Numbered from the stretch's first letter, positions 48,179-60,000 are shown. The stretch: 64,000 bases of DNA from Alopecurus myosuroides (GCA_028641055.1 CM054058.1:88981927-89045926), one strand, 5' to 3'. Numbers and translations are program-made. Notes: generated by a model from the sequence alone, not told the origin.

Positions 48179-49435
48179 CTAGGCATTAGCCCACACATGC
48201 TCAATCAAATCTTGCTGGAGCTGTGTATACATCGGTGAGTCCCTCATTTCGTTGTCCATCTGAATCCTAGCTGCTAGGCTTGGTGGTGCATTGTTGTGCA
48301 TCGGAGGGCCCACATTGGAATCAACTGTCTCATAGATGTCGTCCAAATTGGTACCACACTCATCGTCGATGATCATGTTGTGCAGAATGACACATGCACG
48401 CATGATCAACCCAAGAGTACGCCTCGAGTAGGAGCATCCTGAAACTGCTATAATGTTGAACCTAGACTTCAGCACTCGAAAGGTACACTCGACATCTTTG
48501 CGCCAAGCTGATTGAGCAGTAGTGAATAGCCGATGCTTTTCACTTTGTGGAATAGTAACACCTTTCATGAACACCGTCCAGGAGGGGTAGATGCCGTCGG
48601 CAAGGTAGTAACCCCTGTTGTACTCGTGTCCATTCATCGTGAAGTTCACTATGGGTGCTTCTCCCCTAAGCACATCAGTGAACAACGGCGACTGATTGAG
48701 TACATTGATGTCGTTGTTGGACCCGACCACTCCAAAAAAGGCATGCCAGATCCAACAATCATACGATGTAACGGCTTCTAAGATTATGGTAGGGTGTTTG
48801 ATGTCTCCCCTTGTGAATTGACCGGCATGCGCAACTGGGCAGTTCCTCCACTGCCAATGCATGCAATCGATGCTCCCTAGTATGCCCGAAAAGCAACGCT
48901 CCTCGGCTTTCGCTAGTAGACGCTGAGTATCCGCGACAATTGGTCGACGGCAAAACTCATCCCCGTAACAGTGAATGATGCCTTCACAGAATCTCTCTAG
49001 ACAATCTGATGAAGTTTGTCTAGCTAGCTTAATCCACTCATCTATCGTATTTGCAGCGGCTCCATAAGCTAATAAACGCAAAGCCGCAGTACACTTTTGT
49101 AGAGGACAAAAACTAGGACGGTTGAGAGCATCAACTCTTTGGGTGAAATACGGAGAGTATTCACCCAATCTATCCACAATGCGTACAAAAAGGTGTCGCC
49201 TCATCCGATACCTTCGCCGAAAGAAGTTCGGAGGATAAGCACAGTTGTCGGCGAAGTAGTCGTCGTAGAGCCGATCATGGGCACCAAAACGATCACACCT
49301 GATGTACTCTCAATGGCGTCGCGTCCGTCTTGTCTCCGCCTCGAGGTTGAGCATCGCCTCCTCATACTCTGCCTCGAATGCACCGATCATATCACCCTCC
49401 ATTCCTTCGCTCGAACTACTGCTGGACGAAGACAT
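48179..49435 (-). pseudogene. PIF/Harbinger transposase, one premature stop
   Basis: From ATG 49435 (MSSSSSSSSEGMEG) the frame runs 418 codons to 48179 and is broken only by a TGA near 49312 (codon 42). The downstream ATG at 49204 gives an open 341-residue product. DDE-4 type catalytic segments are visible: GSIDCMHW (about 48870), LADGIYPSW (about 48590) and KDVECTFRVLKSRF (about 48490), supplying Asp, Asp and Glu. The enzyme would cut and join at TTA/TAA targets together with the Myb-like ORF1 protein. The N-terminal 77 residues are lost if translation restarts at 49204, but the catalytic core is kept. Confidence 0.88.
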
Positions 49436-49507
49436 GGAGTCGAGAGGAGTGGAAATGGAGAGTGGAGGAGATGAAGTGGGGTGTGGAATGAGTGAAACCG
49501 GGTGGGG

Positions 49508-49517
49508 GTATTTATAG
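49508..49517 (-). promoter_or_regulatory. TATA box of the Harbinger transposase
   Basis: CTATAAATAC on the minus strand, 73 bp upstream of ATG 49435, followed by a pyrimidine-rich, ATG-free leader. Confidence 0.65.
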
Positions 49518-49519
49518 GG

Positions 49520-50600
49520 GGTTGTGGATGAAATTTGGAATTTTTTGCAATTTTTTTCGAATTTTTTGAGGCTGCAACGGATACTTCAACGGCTAGCTGA
49601 CGTGGACGAATCACAGCTCGTCACGTCAACTAGCCGTTGGCCCGCGTCGCTACCGCCCCGCTCTCGCCCCACCTCGCCAACGCGCCGCCCGACTCTCGCC
49701 TCCCTCTCGCCCCGCTCTCGCCCCCAACGCGGGCGACAGGCGGGCGGTACCGCCCGCTACCGCCTGGTGGTGGAACCATCGCCCGCCGCCGCGCTGTCGC
49801 CTCCCTCTCGCCCCGCTATCGCCCCCGCTACCGCCCGCGCTGGCATCTTCGCTCGTCGGATCGAGCCATCTATGGGCGTTCGGACGTGACTGCACCTGGA
49901 GTGACGTCTCTCCCCACTCGGTGCCTTCAAACACTTCTTTTAGATATCAGGCCCAAAAACCCGACGTTAAATTAATAACGTTAAGAAACGACGACAGATA
50001 CATAGTGTTAAACCCAACTTACAACATATCAAGGCATACAAACAATAAACAGGGCCACCGAGGCGATTACCGGAGAAACATCAAAGCAACGCAAAGCCGA
50101 GGAGAGAAAGCACAACCAAGGCAGGCAAAGGTGCCGGGGCGGAGCTCAACCTAGAGCACGGGCACGCCAACACACGTTGCACACCGCCGAGACCTAAGTA
50201 CACCATCAAGGGCAGCACCACCAGGGTCTTCACCGCCACTATCTGCATGGCTGCAGATAGGCACTACATAAGAGCCCCAACCAGAGGAACGCCGGTGTGC
50301 GGAGCAAGCTACAACCTTTGCCGGAGGAGGCTTGGCGAAGATACCACTCAAGAGCCGCATCTGTCCCCACACCACCTCCGAAGTACAACCCGCCGTGAAC
50401 TCCAAGGCAGCGTCTTCAAGAAGAGCACGACGCCAAAACGCTAACGTAGCATTTTTTTTTCTTTCTAAACTCACATTGTCCAAATGGAATTAACTTAAGT
50501 AGGCATGCATTTAAAGTCTTGGGCACATAAAAATTTAAACTATAAGCCACATTTTGGAGGTCTAGGACATCAACAAAACATATTCGCACAACGCGCGGAT
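49520..50600. other. GC-rich spacer between Harbinger ORFs
   Basis: 49580-49640 has an inverted pair AACGGCTAGCTGACGTG and CACGTCAACTAGCCGTT. 49650-49860 is C-rich with repeated CTCTCGCCCCGCT and CCGCTACCGCCC. 50150-50450 is GC-rich without a supported ORF. Confidence 0.45.
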
Positions 50601-51168
50601 AGCAAACTAGGCGGTGGCGCCGTTGGTGGCGTCGAGGTAGTCGTTGCCGAGAAAGTCATCACCGTTGGTGTCGCTTGTGATGTCGTCGTTGCCGTGGGCG
50701 ACGCCACCTATGGCCATGGACGTCGTCCTCGTTGGCTCCGTAGGCGCCGAGGATGCCGTCGCCATGGGTGTCGAGGACGCCGTGGCCGAGGGTGGTTCAA
50801 GCCCCACCTCTTGGTAGATCGCCGCACGAAGCAGATTGCATGTCGCCTTCGCCTATGGATCCAGTCCCGAGATGCCAACGGTGAGAATCGAGAAGTCCTC
50901 CCTCCTTATCTTCAGGGCAACCTTCGACTTTCCCGAGGTCGTACTTTCTCTCATCATTCAGTGCACGTCTCTCGGTGGAGTTCTTGGAGAAGTCGGCAAT
51001 GACCTTGTCGATGGACACTGCCATTCTCTCTAAGTTGGCCACCGCCGCAACAACTGCCTTTTTTTGTTCCCATTGGCCTGCCCTGCGAGGCATTGACATC
51101 AACAATGTTTCCTGGGCCACCCTTATTGAGTGACTTGCGAAGTTTGTTCAACTTCTCACGATTTTATA

Positions 51169-51600
51169 CCCCTTCCGTATCGAAAAGTAAGATGTTTTAA
51201 CGTTTCTAAACTACACGTATCTAGACACTTTTTTTTAAGCCGGCAAAAAGTTTTGCCTTTTATATTGATATAGGAGAAGAAAACATGACGGGCGGAGGCC
51301 AAAAGAAAAAAGTTCACAACATGGCTAAATCAGCCGATGATTTTAGCTAGGTTCTTATTCTCGGCAAGAATCCAGTTTCTCCCTTCGTTCTTGATCTTAT
51401 GGGTTAGAGTTGCAGGAGTAGAGGAGATGTTGTTGAAGACGCACACATTTCTTTGTTTCCAAACCTCCCAGGTCACCAGAATGACAGCTGATCTAGACAC
51501 ATTTTAGTGTGTAGATTTATGTGTATGTTACACAAAAATACGTCTAGATACATATAGTTTTGGAGACGGTAAAACATCCTACACTTTGATACGTAGGGAG
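51169..51600. mobile_element. Stowaway-like MITE carrying a LINE insertion
   Basis: Ends CCCCTTCCGTATCGAAAAGT and CACTTTGATACGTAGGGAG, with inner AAGATGTTTTA and TAAAACATC. TA flanks at 51167-51168 and 51601-51602. Without the insertion it would be about 160 bp. Confidence 0.85.
51229..51490 (-). mobile_element. 5'-truncated LINE 3' end
   Basis: 262 bp flanked by ATCTAGACAC at 51219-51228 and 51491-51500. On the minus strand it ends in a TATAAAAGGCAAAAC..TTGCCGGCTT phrase followed by a short poly(A), typical of grass LINE ends. No coding part is recognisable. Confidence 0.72.
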
Positions 51601-52617
51601 TAGCTTCTTGAATCAATGCATCAAACAAAACTCTTTGTGGGTGCATTAATGATCTTTGAATGTTTGGTCACCTACATGATAACACATTTTTTTTATTGCG
51701 ATCTATAAACTCGTTGCGGTAGTCTTTGCCAAACTTTCGCTCATCGAACTCCATCTTGACTTTTGTCCAATATGAGTCACTTGTTTGATTTGTGGCGGTG
51801 ATTGGATCCATGCTCACGGCCGTCCAAGAGTCCATCAAACTGTCATCCTCCTTGCCTGTCCAACAAATTCTTATTCTTGCCGGTTGCAATATTGGCTACG
51901 ACCTCGCCATCGTATTCTTCATTGTCGACCGCCTACTCTTCTTCGCCATTGCCACCGTCTTCCTCATCGCCTTCCAAGACGACATCATGTATCGCATGGT
52001 CATCGTTGATCTTGTCGGGCAAGACGTCGGCGGCCACCCATGCACACGAAACACGCCGATCATGAGACGGACACAATGCACTATACGCCGCACATATGAA
52101 AAGACGGTCCACACCTCGCTGTTGTTGAAGACGCTGTACGTCGTTTCGTTGAACATGTTGCTGGTGCCCGCGCCAAACAACAAGTTGTGGCCGGTTTTGC
52201 TGTCCACAACGAGGGCGATGCACATGCGCGGCGAAGCCCCGTACACCTTGTTTAGGTTGATGCCGCCTTGGACGCCGTAAACGCCGTCGTTCGTGGCTGG
52301 GAGAGGCACAAACATGACGTTCGGATCAAATCTACTGCAGCCGCCAACCTCGGCAAACTTGGGGGAGATCCTTGGGCTCAGGAAGAACCTGGACTGTGAC
52401 CGAGGCGTGGCGCCGATGTCGTGGAGGAACGGCGAGTTGGACGGCGAGGAGCTTCTTGAACGAACAGCAACGCTGCTTTACTGGCACTTCCATTCCGAAT
52501 TGGTCATCCCCTCCGGCCTCTCCATGGGAGGGCCCAGCTTGTTGCCGCGGGGCTTGACGCCGAGCATGGTCCCCTAGCCGCATTGGCCCGCTTATCTTTC
52601 GGCTGCGGCTTGTCCAT

Positions 52618-52999
52618 CAGTGTTCTAGATTTCGTTTTTTGTTTTTCTTTCGCCCATGTCCGAGATTCGCAAATTTCGAGAAATTCACGAAATTTCGAAG
52701 ATAATTTTCAAATATTTCGGCCAGATTCAAATTTATATTCCTTCAAAATATTTAGCAAAAATAAAGAAGAGCATAGAGTTCGAACTCACAACCGAGAAGA
52801 ACAATGACCGGACACTTTACCAACAGAAATATGCCAACCTTTTGATGTATACTTGAATTATGTGCTATATTATCATTGTGTATTTGATTTTTTCAAACAT
52901 AGTCGAAATTTTCGACGAAAATTTGCTTTTCTCGCCCCTCTTCGAGAATCGTAATTTTCGCGAAATTCGAAAGAAATTTCGACGAAATCTAGAACACTG
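52618..52999. mobile_element. 382-bp inverted-repeat element, class uncertain
   Basis: Perfect 17-bp terminal repeats CAGTGTTCTAGATTTCG and CGAAATCTAGAACACTG. The subterminal parts are rich in TTTCG and CGAAA. No target duplication is seen, so hAT membership (suggested by CAGTG) is not proven. Confidence 0.65.
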
Positions 53000-54172
53000 C
53001 GGAGCCATGGCGACGCGGAAATGGCGGAGAGGTGTTAAATGGCGCGACGAGAGAATTTGGCGGGGGATAAGGGCTTTTTGTTTTGCCACTGATAGGGAGG
53101 GTCCGCGCGCACCGTTTTGTCGGGCGCCCCATATGGGGTTGAGGACGGGTTGGTAGGGCAGGACGAAATCGTCCGGGCCCAATTGTGTGTGCGTGCGCTG
53201 GGTACGTGTGTGTGTGTGTGGAGGGCGAGTGGAAACAGAGTAAGACGAGATTACTAGTGATACAGTACAAGGATGACAACGACTTGAGAATTGTTACGTT
53301 GGCGTCATGGTCGATTCTGTCTCCTCTGTGAGTTTGCTCACATAAGAAGACACAGCAGCTTTCAGCACCACTGTTCATCTCGTTTTGGCAAAATAGAGGA
53401 AAATGCAGAGCAAAAATCCTCGAATTGTCATGGTCTCTGCAGCTCCCATACTTTGAGAGAATTGACGGGACAATCTACGGTGAAGTGGCGATTTGGCCGA
53501 GGTGGCTATAAAGTCAAAGCTGCCTGAAACCAGGACAACATATACACAATGGGGTCTACCGCTGCCGGTACTGTCAGACAGGGAAAGCGCGGGCTTGCCG
53601 ATCGCCGGTGCACATCGACGACGTGAACGGCGAACCGCCTTGCCGGCTCAGCGAAAAGAGACCGTGAGTTGATCGCAGAAGAAGGTGGCCAGGCCATCCG
53701 GTCCGGCCCGGTGTCGCCATGCGCGCGGGACACCGCCCACGGATGTGATGCTGGTGACGGCCCAAGATGTCGCCGGCGCGCGATGTGTCAGCCGTGAAAT
53801 GATTGGATTGACGACGACGACGATGTGAACGTCTCCACTTATTTTCTTATCTGAAACTTCCATCCATCCATCCCCGGTGAACAGATTCGTCCACCGTGTC
53901 TTTGCATCATTGGCGAGCCCGGAGGATGAGGTCCGCGGCCTCCAGTGTCCCGCCGACAGATCATGCTGCTTAAGGCAGGCGCCACATCATTAATTGTCTG
54001 AATCTGCTCCTGCTTACGGCATGAACCTGCATCATTAGGATGACATTAACTTTGAAACGAAATGGTAGCTAGCGGCCGATGTGAGCGCGGAGTGGATCGT
54101 CTGCTCAGTCGGATAAGATGAGGACATTTTTTTTTGTGATATGAGATGAGTACATGATATCTATGACATGCA
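53000..54172. other. Intergenic, mixed
   Basis: 53090-53170 is GC-rich (GGGCGCCCCATATGGGG). A (GT)n run is at 53206-53219. 53530-53850 is GC-rich without a convincing ORF. No gene recognised. Confidence 0.4.
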
Positions 54173-54936
54173 AAGTTTTAAGGGTTATTTAAAAGGGTGC
54201 CCTCAGTTGGCACCACGACCTCAGTTTTACCCCTAACGCCGAATCGACCTCAGTTTTGCCCCTAGTCTGTCAGCAGGACTCGTTTCGCTGCTCCCACCGT
54301 AACTTTCTGCCCCCGTTAGGATGCTGACCTGTGGGACCGATCATAGAACCGTTGGCGCGGCATGTGGGCCCTAGCTGTTGAGCGTTGGCGCGGCTTGTGT
54401 GCCCCAACTGTTGACGGCTGGCGCTGCATGTGGGCCCCAGCTGTTGACCGTTGCTTGCGGCCTAATGTCAAATGAGGCCCAATGTCAACATGCAGACTAC
54501 ACATTATTCATTTATATTTATTAATCACTACATGCATACTACACATTATCCATTTATTAAACCATCAAATTATTCGTAGTAATAATATAAAATATATAAT
54601 GTGATCAACTGAAATTTGTATATTATCTTAGAAAACATAATGCATCACATCTCTTATATATAAATTTTCTTTACAATATCATATTTTAAAGCGATAATTA
54701 GATTTTTTTTAAATGCGATAATTAGAAAGGATAAAACTTCTAAACAGTGGGTACATATTTGGACAAATTTAAGAACATAACTTTATATATAATTAAACAT
54801 ATTTAGAAAGGATAAATGGCTCCACTTTACATATAATCAGTGGGGCCCGAGGGACATTACATCTAATTTTTTATTTAAAAAAAAGCCCTAACTGCTCCCG
54901 CTCTGCATGCGGGAGCCCTTGCCGCCCTCCGGCGCC

Positions 54937-55344
54937 CTACTTCCTCCACTCCGCCGCCCTGTCCTCCATCTCCTTGTTGACGCGGACGCGGCGGTTCTCC
55001 GCCCGCATCCTCTCCTCCTCTCTCTCACAGACCCGCTTGATGCTGGCCCGGAAAGCCTTTGCGTCCTCCTTCGTCTGCTTCTTCTCCTCGGCCTTCAACT
55101 CCTTCTTCTCCAGCCGCTCCAGTTCCTTGAGGCGGCGGATCGTCTTGGGGGAGAGGTCCAAAGTCTTGGGGGCGGTGGGGGCGGGCTCGGGGTTGTGGAC
55201 GAAGGGCGGCGACGGTGATCTCTCCCGTTTGGGAGATTCGACGTCCTCCGACGTATAATCGGCCTCGTACCAAGGCCGATCTTTGGGAGGGTTGTCCTCG
55301 TCGGAGACCGACTCGGGGCTAGATGGTAGAGAGTAGAAAGACAT
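54937..55344 (-). CDS. Small charged coiled-coil protein in the Mutator-like element
   Basis: 135 residues, intronless, from ATG 55344. Residues 1-55 are Ser/Pro/Asp/Glu-rich (MSFYSLPSSPESVSDED). From about 60 to the end is a strongly charged helix (LSPKTIRRLKELERLEKKEL onward) predicted by eye to form a coiled coil, ending AAEWRK. I recognise no named domain. A TATA-like box lies 73 bp upstream and the open frame has GC-rich monocot codon use, so it looks like an expressed small gene rather than chance. It may be a captured host segment or a transposon accessory protein. Confidence 0.6.
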   Translation of the reverse strand: MSFYSLPSSPESVSDEDNPPKDRPWYEADYTSEDVESPKRERSPSPPFVHNPEPAPTAPKTLDLSPKTIRRLKELERLEKKELKAEEKKQTKEDAKAFRASIKRVCEREEERMRAENRRVRVNKEMEDRAAEWRK

Positions 55345-55416
55345 TGTTCGGGCTTGAAGGGAGAGAAGGGCAAAGGGCTGGAGAGGGATGAGAAGATGGA
55401 GGACGAGTGAAACGGT

Positions 55417-55426
55417 CTATTTAAAG
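55417..55426 (-). promoter_or_regulatory. TATA-like box for the 135-residue ORF
   Basis: TTTAAATAGA on the minus strand, 73 bp upstream of ATG 55344, with a C/T-rich leader between them. Confidence 0.5.
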
Positions 55427-55699
55427 ACACGATTAGACGTGAATTAATTGGGTAGATGAAGTAAACAGTGTGAAAACGTTGGATGCAGTGTAGAAGAGTC
55501 GATGCATGGTCAAAGCGGTGTAGAACAGGCGTAGGCGTAGGCGTAGGACAGCTAGTGATACGGAGTACGAGCGCGTGTGCATTAGGCAGTCAAAGTGATT
55601 CGACGTTGCATGCGTGTATTAAAGAGGTGAAGAGAAGAAAGTCCAAAGTCTCACGCCAAATCCTGCCTCGCTGCATATGCATTGATGCGTATCTTCTGA

Positions 55700-55840
55700 A
55701 AACGAGGCGTGGAGGGCTGCGTCGATGCAAATGCGACGCGACTCGTGTTTCTGAAACGAGGCATGCAGGGCTGCTGCAAATGCGACGCGACTCGTGTTTC
55801 TGAAACGAGGCGTGCAGGGCTGCTGCAAATGCGACACGAC
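55700..55840 (+). repeat. Three-copy tandem repeat, about 50 bp
   Basis: Units starting AAACGAGGC at 55700, 55754 and 55803 (54 then 49 bp), each with GCAAATGCGAC-CGAC. Confidence 0.85.
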
Positions 55841-56299
55841 GTTTACTCTTTTCTTCTTCTGCCATGTTGTTTACTCTGAAAAAATGAGGCTTGCATGCAT
55901 CGGGCTGGTGAACGGGGCCCCACTAGACAGTGTCCGTTGTTGCATGCAGTTACATTGAGACAAAACACCCAGTCCATGCACCGCTTCATTTTTGATCGTT
56001 TGATCGTAAGGAACGGTGCATATCGAGTCCATGCATGCAAACTACGGCGGCAACGGCATGCAGACGCTGAGACGAGCGCTTCTCTGTGCGGGAACGCGAT
56101 CCTCTGACTTTAGGTCACTGACAAATGGAGCCCATCACACACCGGACCCACGTGTCATGGGATAAAGTCAGAGAACATAAGGTCGGCAAAGTAAGAGGAT
56201 CTGGTTTCCTCTGTTTTTAGGGCATGTACAATAGTGTAAACGGGTGTTGTCTGCACTACTCGGCCATGTCATTTCTAGACATTTTTGGAGATAGTTGGT

Positions 56300-57930
56300 A
56301 CAGTGTGGTGACCCCCTAGCTTGTGTTGGGATCCAGACGCTCCGTGGCCCCCCTCCCGGTGAAACCATAGCCTCGCTGGAGAAATAACTGACTTATACGG
56401 AAACACGCGGTAACTGCGTCGAAAGGGGGGAGCAATGTGGAACTATTTGCTTGGTTGTGCTAGGATATCCCATAGGAACACAAAACAAAAAGTTAGAACC
56501 CACCTCTTCGGAAGATTCACGATGTTTGGTCCGATACAGGAGTTTCACCTTATAAGCGCTCTCGAGAGAGAAATGGATGCCGGTGAAGCGGGTCACACCC
56601 CGGAGAGAAATCTTTGACATCCAAAGCACACAACACACCTATACTTTCATGGTATGGAACCCCATAGCTTGTGTTGGGATCCAGACGCTCCGTAGCCCCC
56701 CTCCCGGTGAAACCCAAGCCCCGCTGGAGAAATACCGGACTTATACGGAAACACGCGGTAACGGCGTCGAAAGGGGGTAGCAATGTGGAACTATTTGCTT
56801 GGTTGTGCTAGGATAGCCCATAGGAACACAAAACAAAAAGGTAGAACCCACCTCTTCGGAAGATTCACGATGTTTGGTCCGATACAGGAGTTTCACCCTG
56901 TAAGCGCTCACGAGAGAGAAATGGATGCCTGTGAAGCGGGTAACACCCCGGAGAGCAATCTTTGACATCCAAAGCACACAACACACCTATAGTATCATGG
57001 TATAGAACCCCCTAGCTTGTGTTGGGATCCAGACGCTCCGTAGCTCCCCTCCCGGTGAAACCCTAGCCCCGCTCGAGAAATACCGAACTTATACGGAAAC
57101 ACGCGGTAACGGCGTCGAAAGGGGGTAGCAATGTGGAACTATTTGCTTGGTTGTGCTAGGATAGCCCATAGGAACACAAAACAAAAAGGTAGAACCCACC
57201 TCTTCGGAAGATTCACGATGTTTGGTCCGATACAGGAGTTTCACCCTGTAAGCGCTCACGAGAGAGAAATGGATGCCGGTGAAGCGGGTCACACCCCGGA
57301 GAGCAATATTTGACATCCAAAGCACACAACACACCTATACTATCATGGTATGGAACCCCCTAGCTTGTGTTGGGATCCAGACGCTCCGTGGCCCCCCTCC
57401 CGGTGAAACCCTAGACCCGCTGGAGAAATACCGGACTTATACGGACACACGCGGTAACATCGTCGAAAGGGGGTAGCAATGTGGAACTATTTGCTTGGTT
57501 GTGCTAGTATAGCCCATAGGAACACAAAAAAAAAGGTAGAACCCACCTCTTCGGAAGATTCACGATGTTTGGTCCGATACATGAGTTTCACCCTATAAGC
57601 GCATGTAAACTCACGAGAGAGAAGTGGATGCCGGTGAAGCGGGTCACACCCCGGAGAGCAATCTTTGACATCCAAAGAACACAACACACCTATACTAACA
57701 TTTTATGGCACCCCCTAGCTTGTGTTGGGATCCAGACGCTCCGTAGCCCCCCTCCCGGTGAAACCCTACCCGCTGGAGAAATACCGGACTTATAAGGAAA
57801 CACGCGGTAACGACGTCGAAAGGGGATAGCAATGTGGAACTATTTGCTTGGTTGTGTTAGGATATCCCATAGGAACACAAAACAAAAAGGTAGAACCCAC
57901 CTCTTCGGAAGATTCACAATGTTTCCACCT
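56300..57930 (+). repeat. 348-bp tandem array, about 4.7 copies
   Basis: The marker TTGTGTTGGGATCCAGACGC recurs at 56321, 56669, 57017, 57365 and 57720, giving spacings of 348, 348, 348 and 355. Units are roughly 95% identical. Each contains GGAACTATTTGCTTGGTTGT and CACCTCTTCGGAAGATTCAC. Short ORFs on both strands repeat with the unit and are not considered genes. The array lies in the middle of the Mutator-like element. Confidence 0.95.
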
Positions 57931-58624
57931 CATATTCTTTGAAATCTCTACTACTGTATTCGAGGAATCACATTTTAGTGAAGGCTTTCGTTCTAATGTT
58001 TATAAATCCTATTTATATTTTTCCTAGACTTGTATTCGACCTATATAATGTAATTCCGAAGCCTGAAAATTTGTTGGATGAATATTCGGATTATTTATTT
58101 TCTTTTGAATAATAATGGTTTTAATCGAAAATCTTAAATAAAACAAGTTTAAAACATCAAAATGAAAAAAGAACTTTGGATCTTTCTTAGTCACACCAAA
58201 ATGAAGCTTTTGGTGAGATTTTGACCTTATTTCATCTCCAAAGGTTTGAAAATCATCTCATTCTCTTGAACTCTCTACTAGTCTGTTCAAGATATCACAT
58301 ATTAGACAAGGCTTTTTCGTTCCATTCTTTATAAGACAGGTTTATATTTTTTTCTCGTTACTATATGACATAACACTACTATGTGCGTCGGATTTTTATT
58401 TTTCCGATTTGTTTTTAATTATTTATGCTCATTTCAAGCTTGGTCAACCCTCTGTTTGACCCAACCGAAAAGCTTCTAGAAGGACACCCAGAGATTCGAC
58501 CTTGGCTGTTGGATCGACGCCTTCTAGAAGGAATCTTGCATCGGACAGATGCGCTCGCAGCCATAACGATCCGCGAGACGCTCGTTTTGTGCTAGGATTG
58601 GTTGGTCCGTTGGCTACATGGATC

Positions 58625-58880
58625 GATGGGTTCTATCTGTTCTACATACGATTTCTTTTCGATAGGGAGGGAGTATTAAGTATTAAACCATGTTATTTAA
58701 ATAAAAAATATAAAAATAGAAGAATGATGCAAAACACAATGAAATTTCAGATTTACTACAGCGATGATTTTTATCTGTTTTACATATGATTTTTCTATTA
58801 AACCATGTTATTTAAATAAAAAATAAAAAATAAGAATTATTCAAAACATAATGAAACTTCAGATTTACACTATATATGTA
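58625..58880 (+). repeat. Imperfect two-copy duplication
   Basis: ATTAAACCATGTTATTTAAA with flanking TCTGTTNTACATANGATTT and GAAANTTCAGATTTAC occurs twice, about 120-145 bp apart. AT-rich and non-coding. Confidence 0.7.
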
Positions 58881-58929
58881 GAATAGATGTCTAGGAAATT
58901 AATTTGGCTGATGTAGACAAGATGGCAAA

Positions 58930-60000
58930 AAATGTTGAAGCACAAATGGGGGTATTTACCCTAGTTTCGGACCTCATTTGAAACACATTTCTCATGAGAA
59001 TAGAGTGATGATTTCAAATGAGCATAAATAATTCAAAAAAAATCAAAATGACATGAATCCAACGCACAATGTTGTTATATGTGATGTAGTTGCTTCTCAA
59101 ATTTGTTTGGATAATTTTGACAAGGTTGAAATTTTCATGAGATTTCAAACTGGGGTGTCTACCCAAGCTTCATACCTCATTTGAAGCACATTTCTCATGA
59201 GAATGGAGCGATGGTTTGAAATGAGCATAAATAATTTTAAAAAACCAAAATGACATGAATTCAACGCACAATGTTGTTATATGTGATATAGTTGCTCCTC
59301 AAATTTATTTGGTTAATTTTGACAAGGTCGAATTTTTCATGAAATTATAAACGGGGGTATTTACCCTAGCTTCGGACCTCATTTGAAGCACATTTCTCAC
59401 GAGAATAGAGCGATAGTTTCAAATGAGCATAAATAATTCAAAAAAAAATAAAACTGACATGAATCCAACGCACAATGTTGTTATATGTGACATAGTTGCT
59501 CCTCAAATTTATTTGGTTAATTTTGGTAAGGTCGATTTTTTCATGAAATTTCAAACGGGGGTGTCTACCCTAGCTTCAGACCTCATTTGGAGCACATTTC
59601 TCATGAGAATAGAGCGATGGTTTCAAATGAGCATCAATAATTCAAAAAAATATCAAAATGACATGAATCCAACGCACAATGTTGTTATATGTGATATAGT
59701 TGCTCCTCAAATTTATTTGGATAATTTTGACAAGTTCGAAGTTTTCATGAAAATTTCAAACGGGGGTGTCTACCCTAGCTTCAGACCTCATTTGAAGCAC
59801 ATTTCTCATGAGAATAGAGCGATGGTTTCAAATGAGCATAAATAATTTAAAACAATTCAAAATGACATGAATCCAACGAACAATGTTGTTATATGTGATA
59901 TAGTTGCTCCTCAAATTTATTTGGATCGGATAATTTTGACAAGTTCGAATTTTTCATGATAATTTTGACAATAGCTTCAGACCTCATTTGAAGCACATTT
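58930..60000 (+). repeat. 204-bp tandem array, about 5 copies
   Basis: The marker GTTGTTATATGTGA recurs at 59071, 59273, 59477, 59681 and 59885 (spacings 202, 204, 204, 204). Units carry CCTCATTTGAAGCACATTTC and AATGACATGAATCCAACG. The last unit is disturbed near 59940. A 140-codon ORF at 59423 only reflects the 3n period of the unit. Confidence 0.95.

Larger units (their letters stand above)
50600..52580 (-). pseudogene. PIF/Harbinger ORF1 (Myb/SANT-like), decayed and interrupted
   Basis: 52315-51900 encodes an N-terminal low-complexity and acidic region in shifting frames. 51889-51668 encodes the SANT-like signature (WTGKEDDSLMDSWTAVSMDP, then SDSYWTKVKMEF). 51150-50820 gives a C-terminal region (NLERMAVSIDKVIADFSKNS.., then ILTVGISGLDP in another frame). 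A Stowaway (51169-51600) sits between the SANT and C-terminal parts. ORF1 proteins assist Harbinger transposase in DNA binding and nuclear import. Same strand as, and upstream of, the transposase, as expected. Frameshifts and stops make it a pseudogene. Confidence 0.62.

Noticed and set aside
51792..52280. Plus-strand 162-codon ORF with hydrophobic stretches
   Set aside because: It lies antisense to the Harbinger ORF1 remnants, which show a family signature. The hydrophobic run is the complement of an acidic stretch.
47867..53170. Complete Harbinger element with defined ends
   Set aside because: Candidate termini (TTA/GGCCGGTGCC on the left, GGGCGCCCC region on the right) do not form a convincing inverted pair.
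56393..57795. Repeated 60-81 codon ORFs on both strands
   Set aside because: They recur only because the 348-bp unit is a multiple of three, and there is no domain or start context.
59423..59845. 140-codon ORF
   Set aside because: It spans two 204-bp repeat units and repeats its own sequence. It is a by-product of the array.
55700..60000. CRISPR-like array
   Set aside because: Units are contiguous long tandem repeats without unique spacers, and the sequence is a plant nuclear genome.
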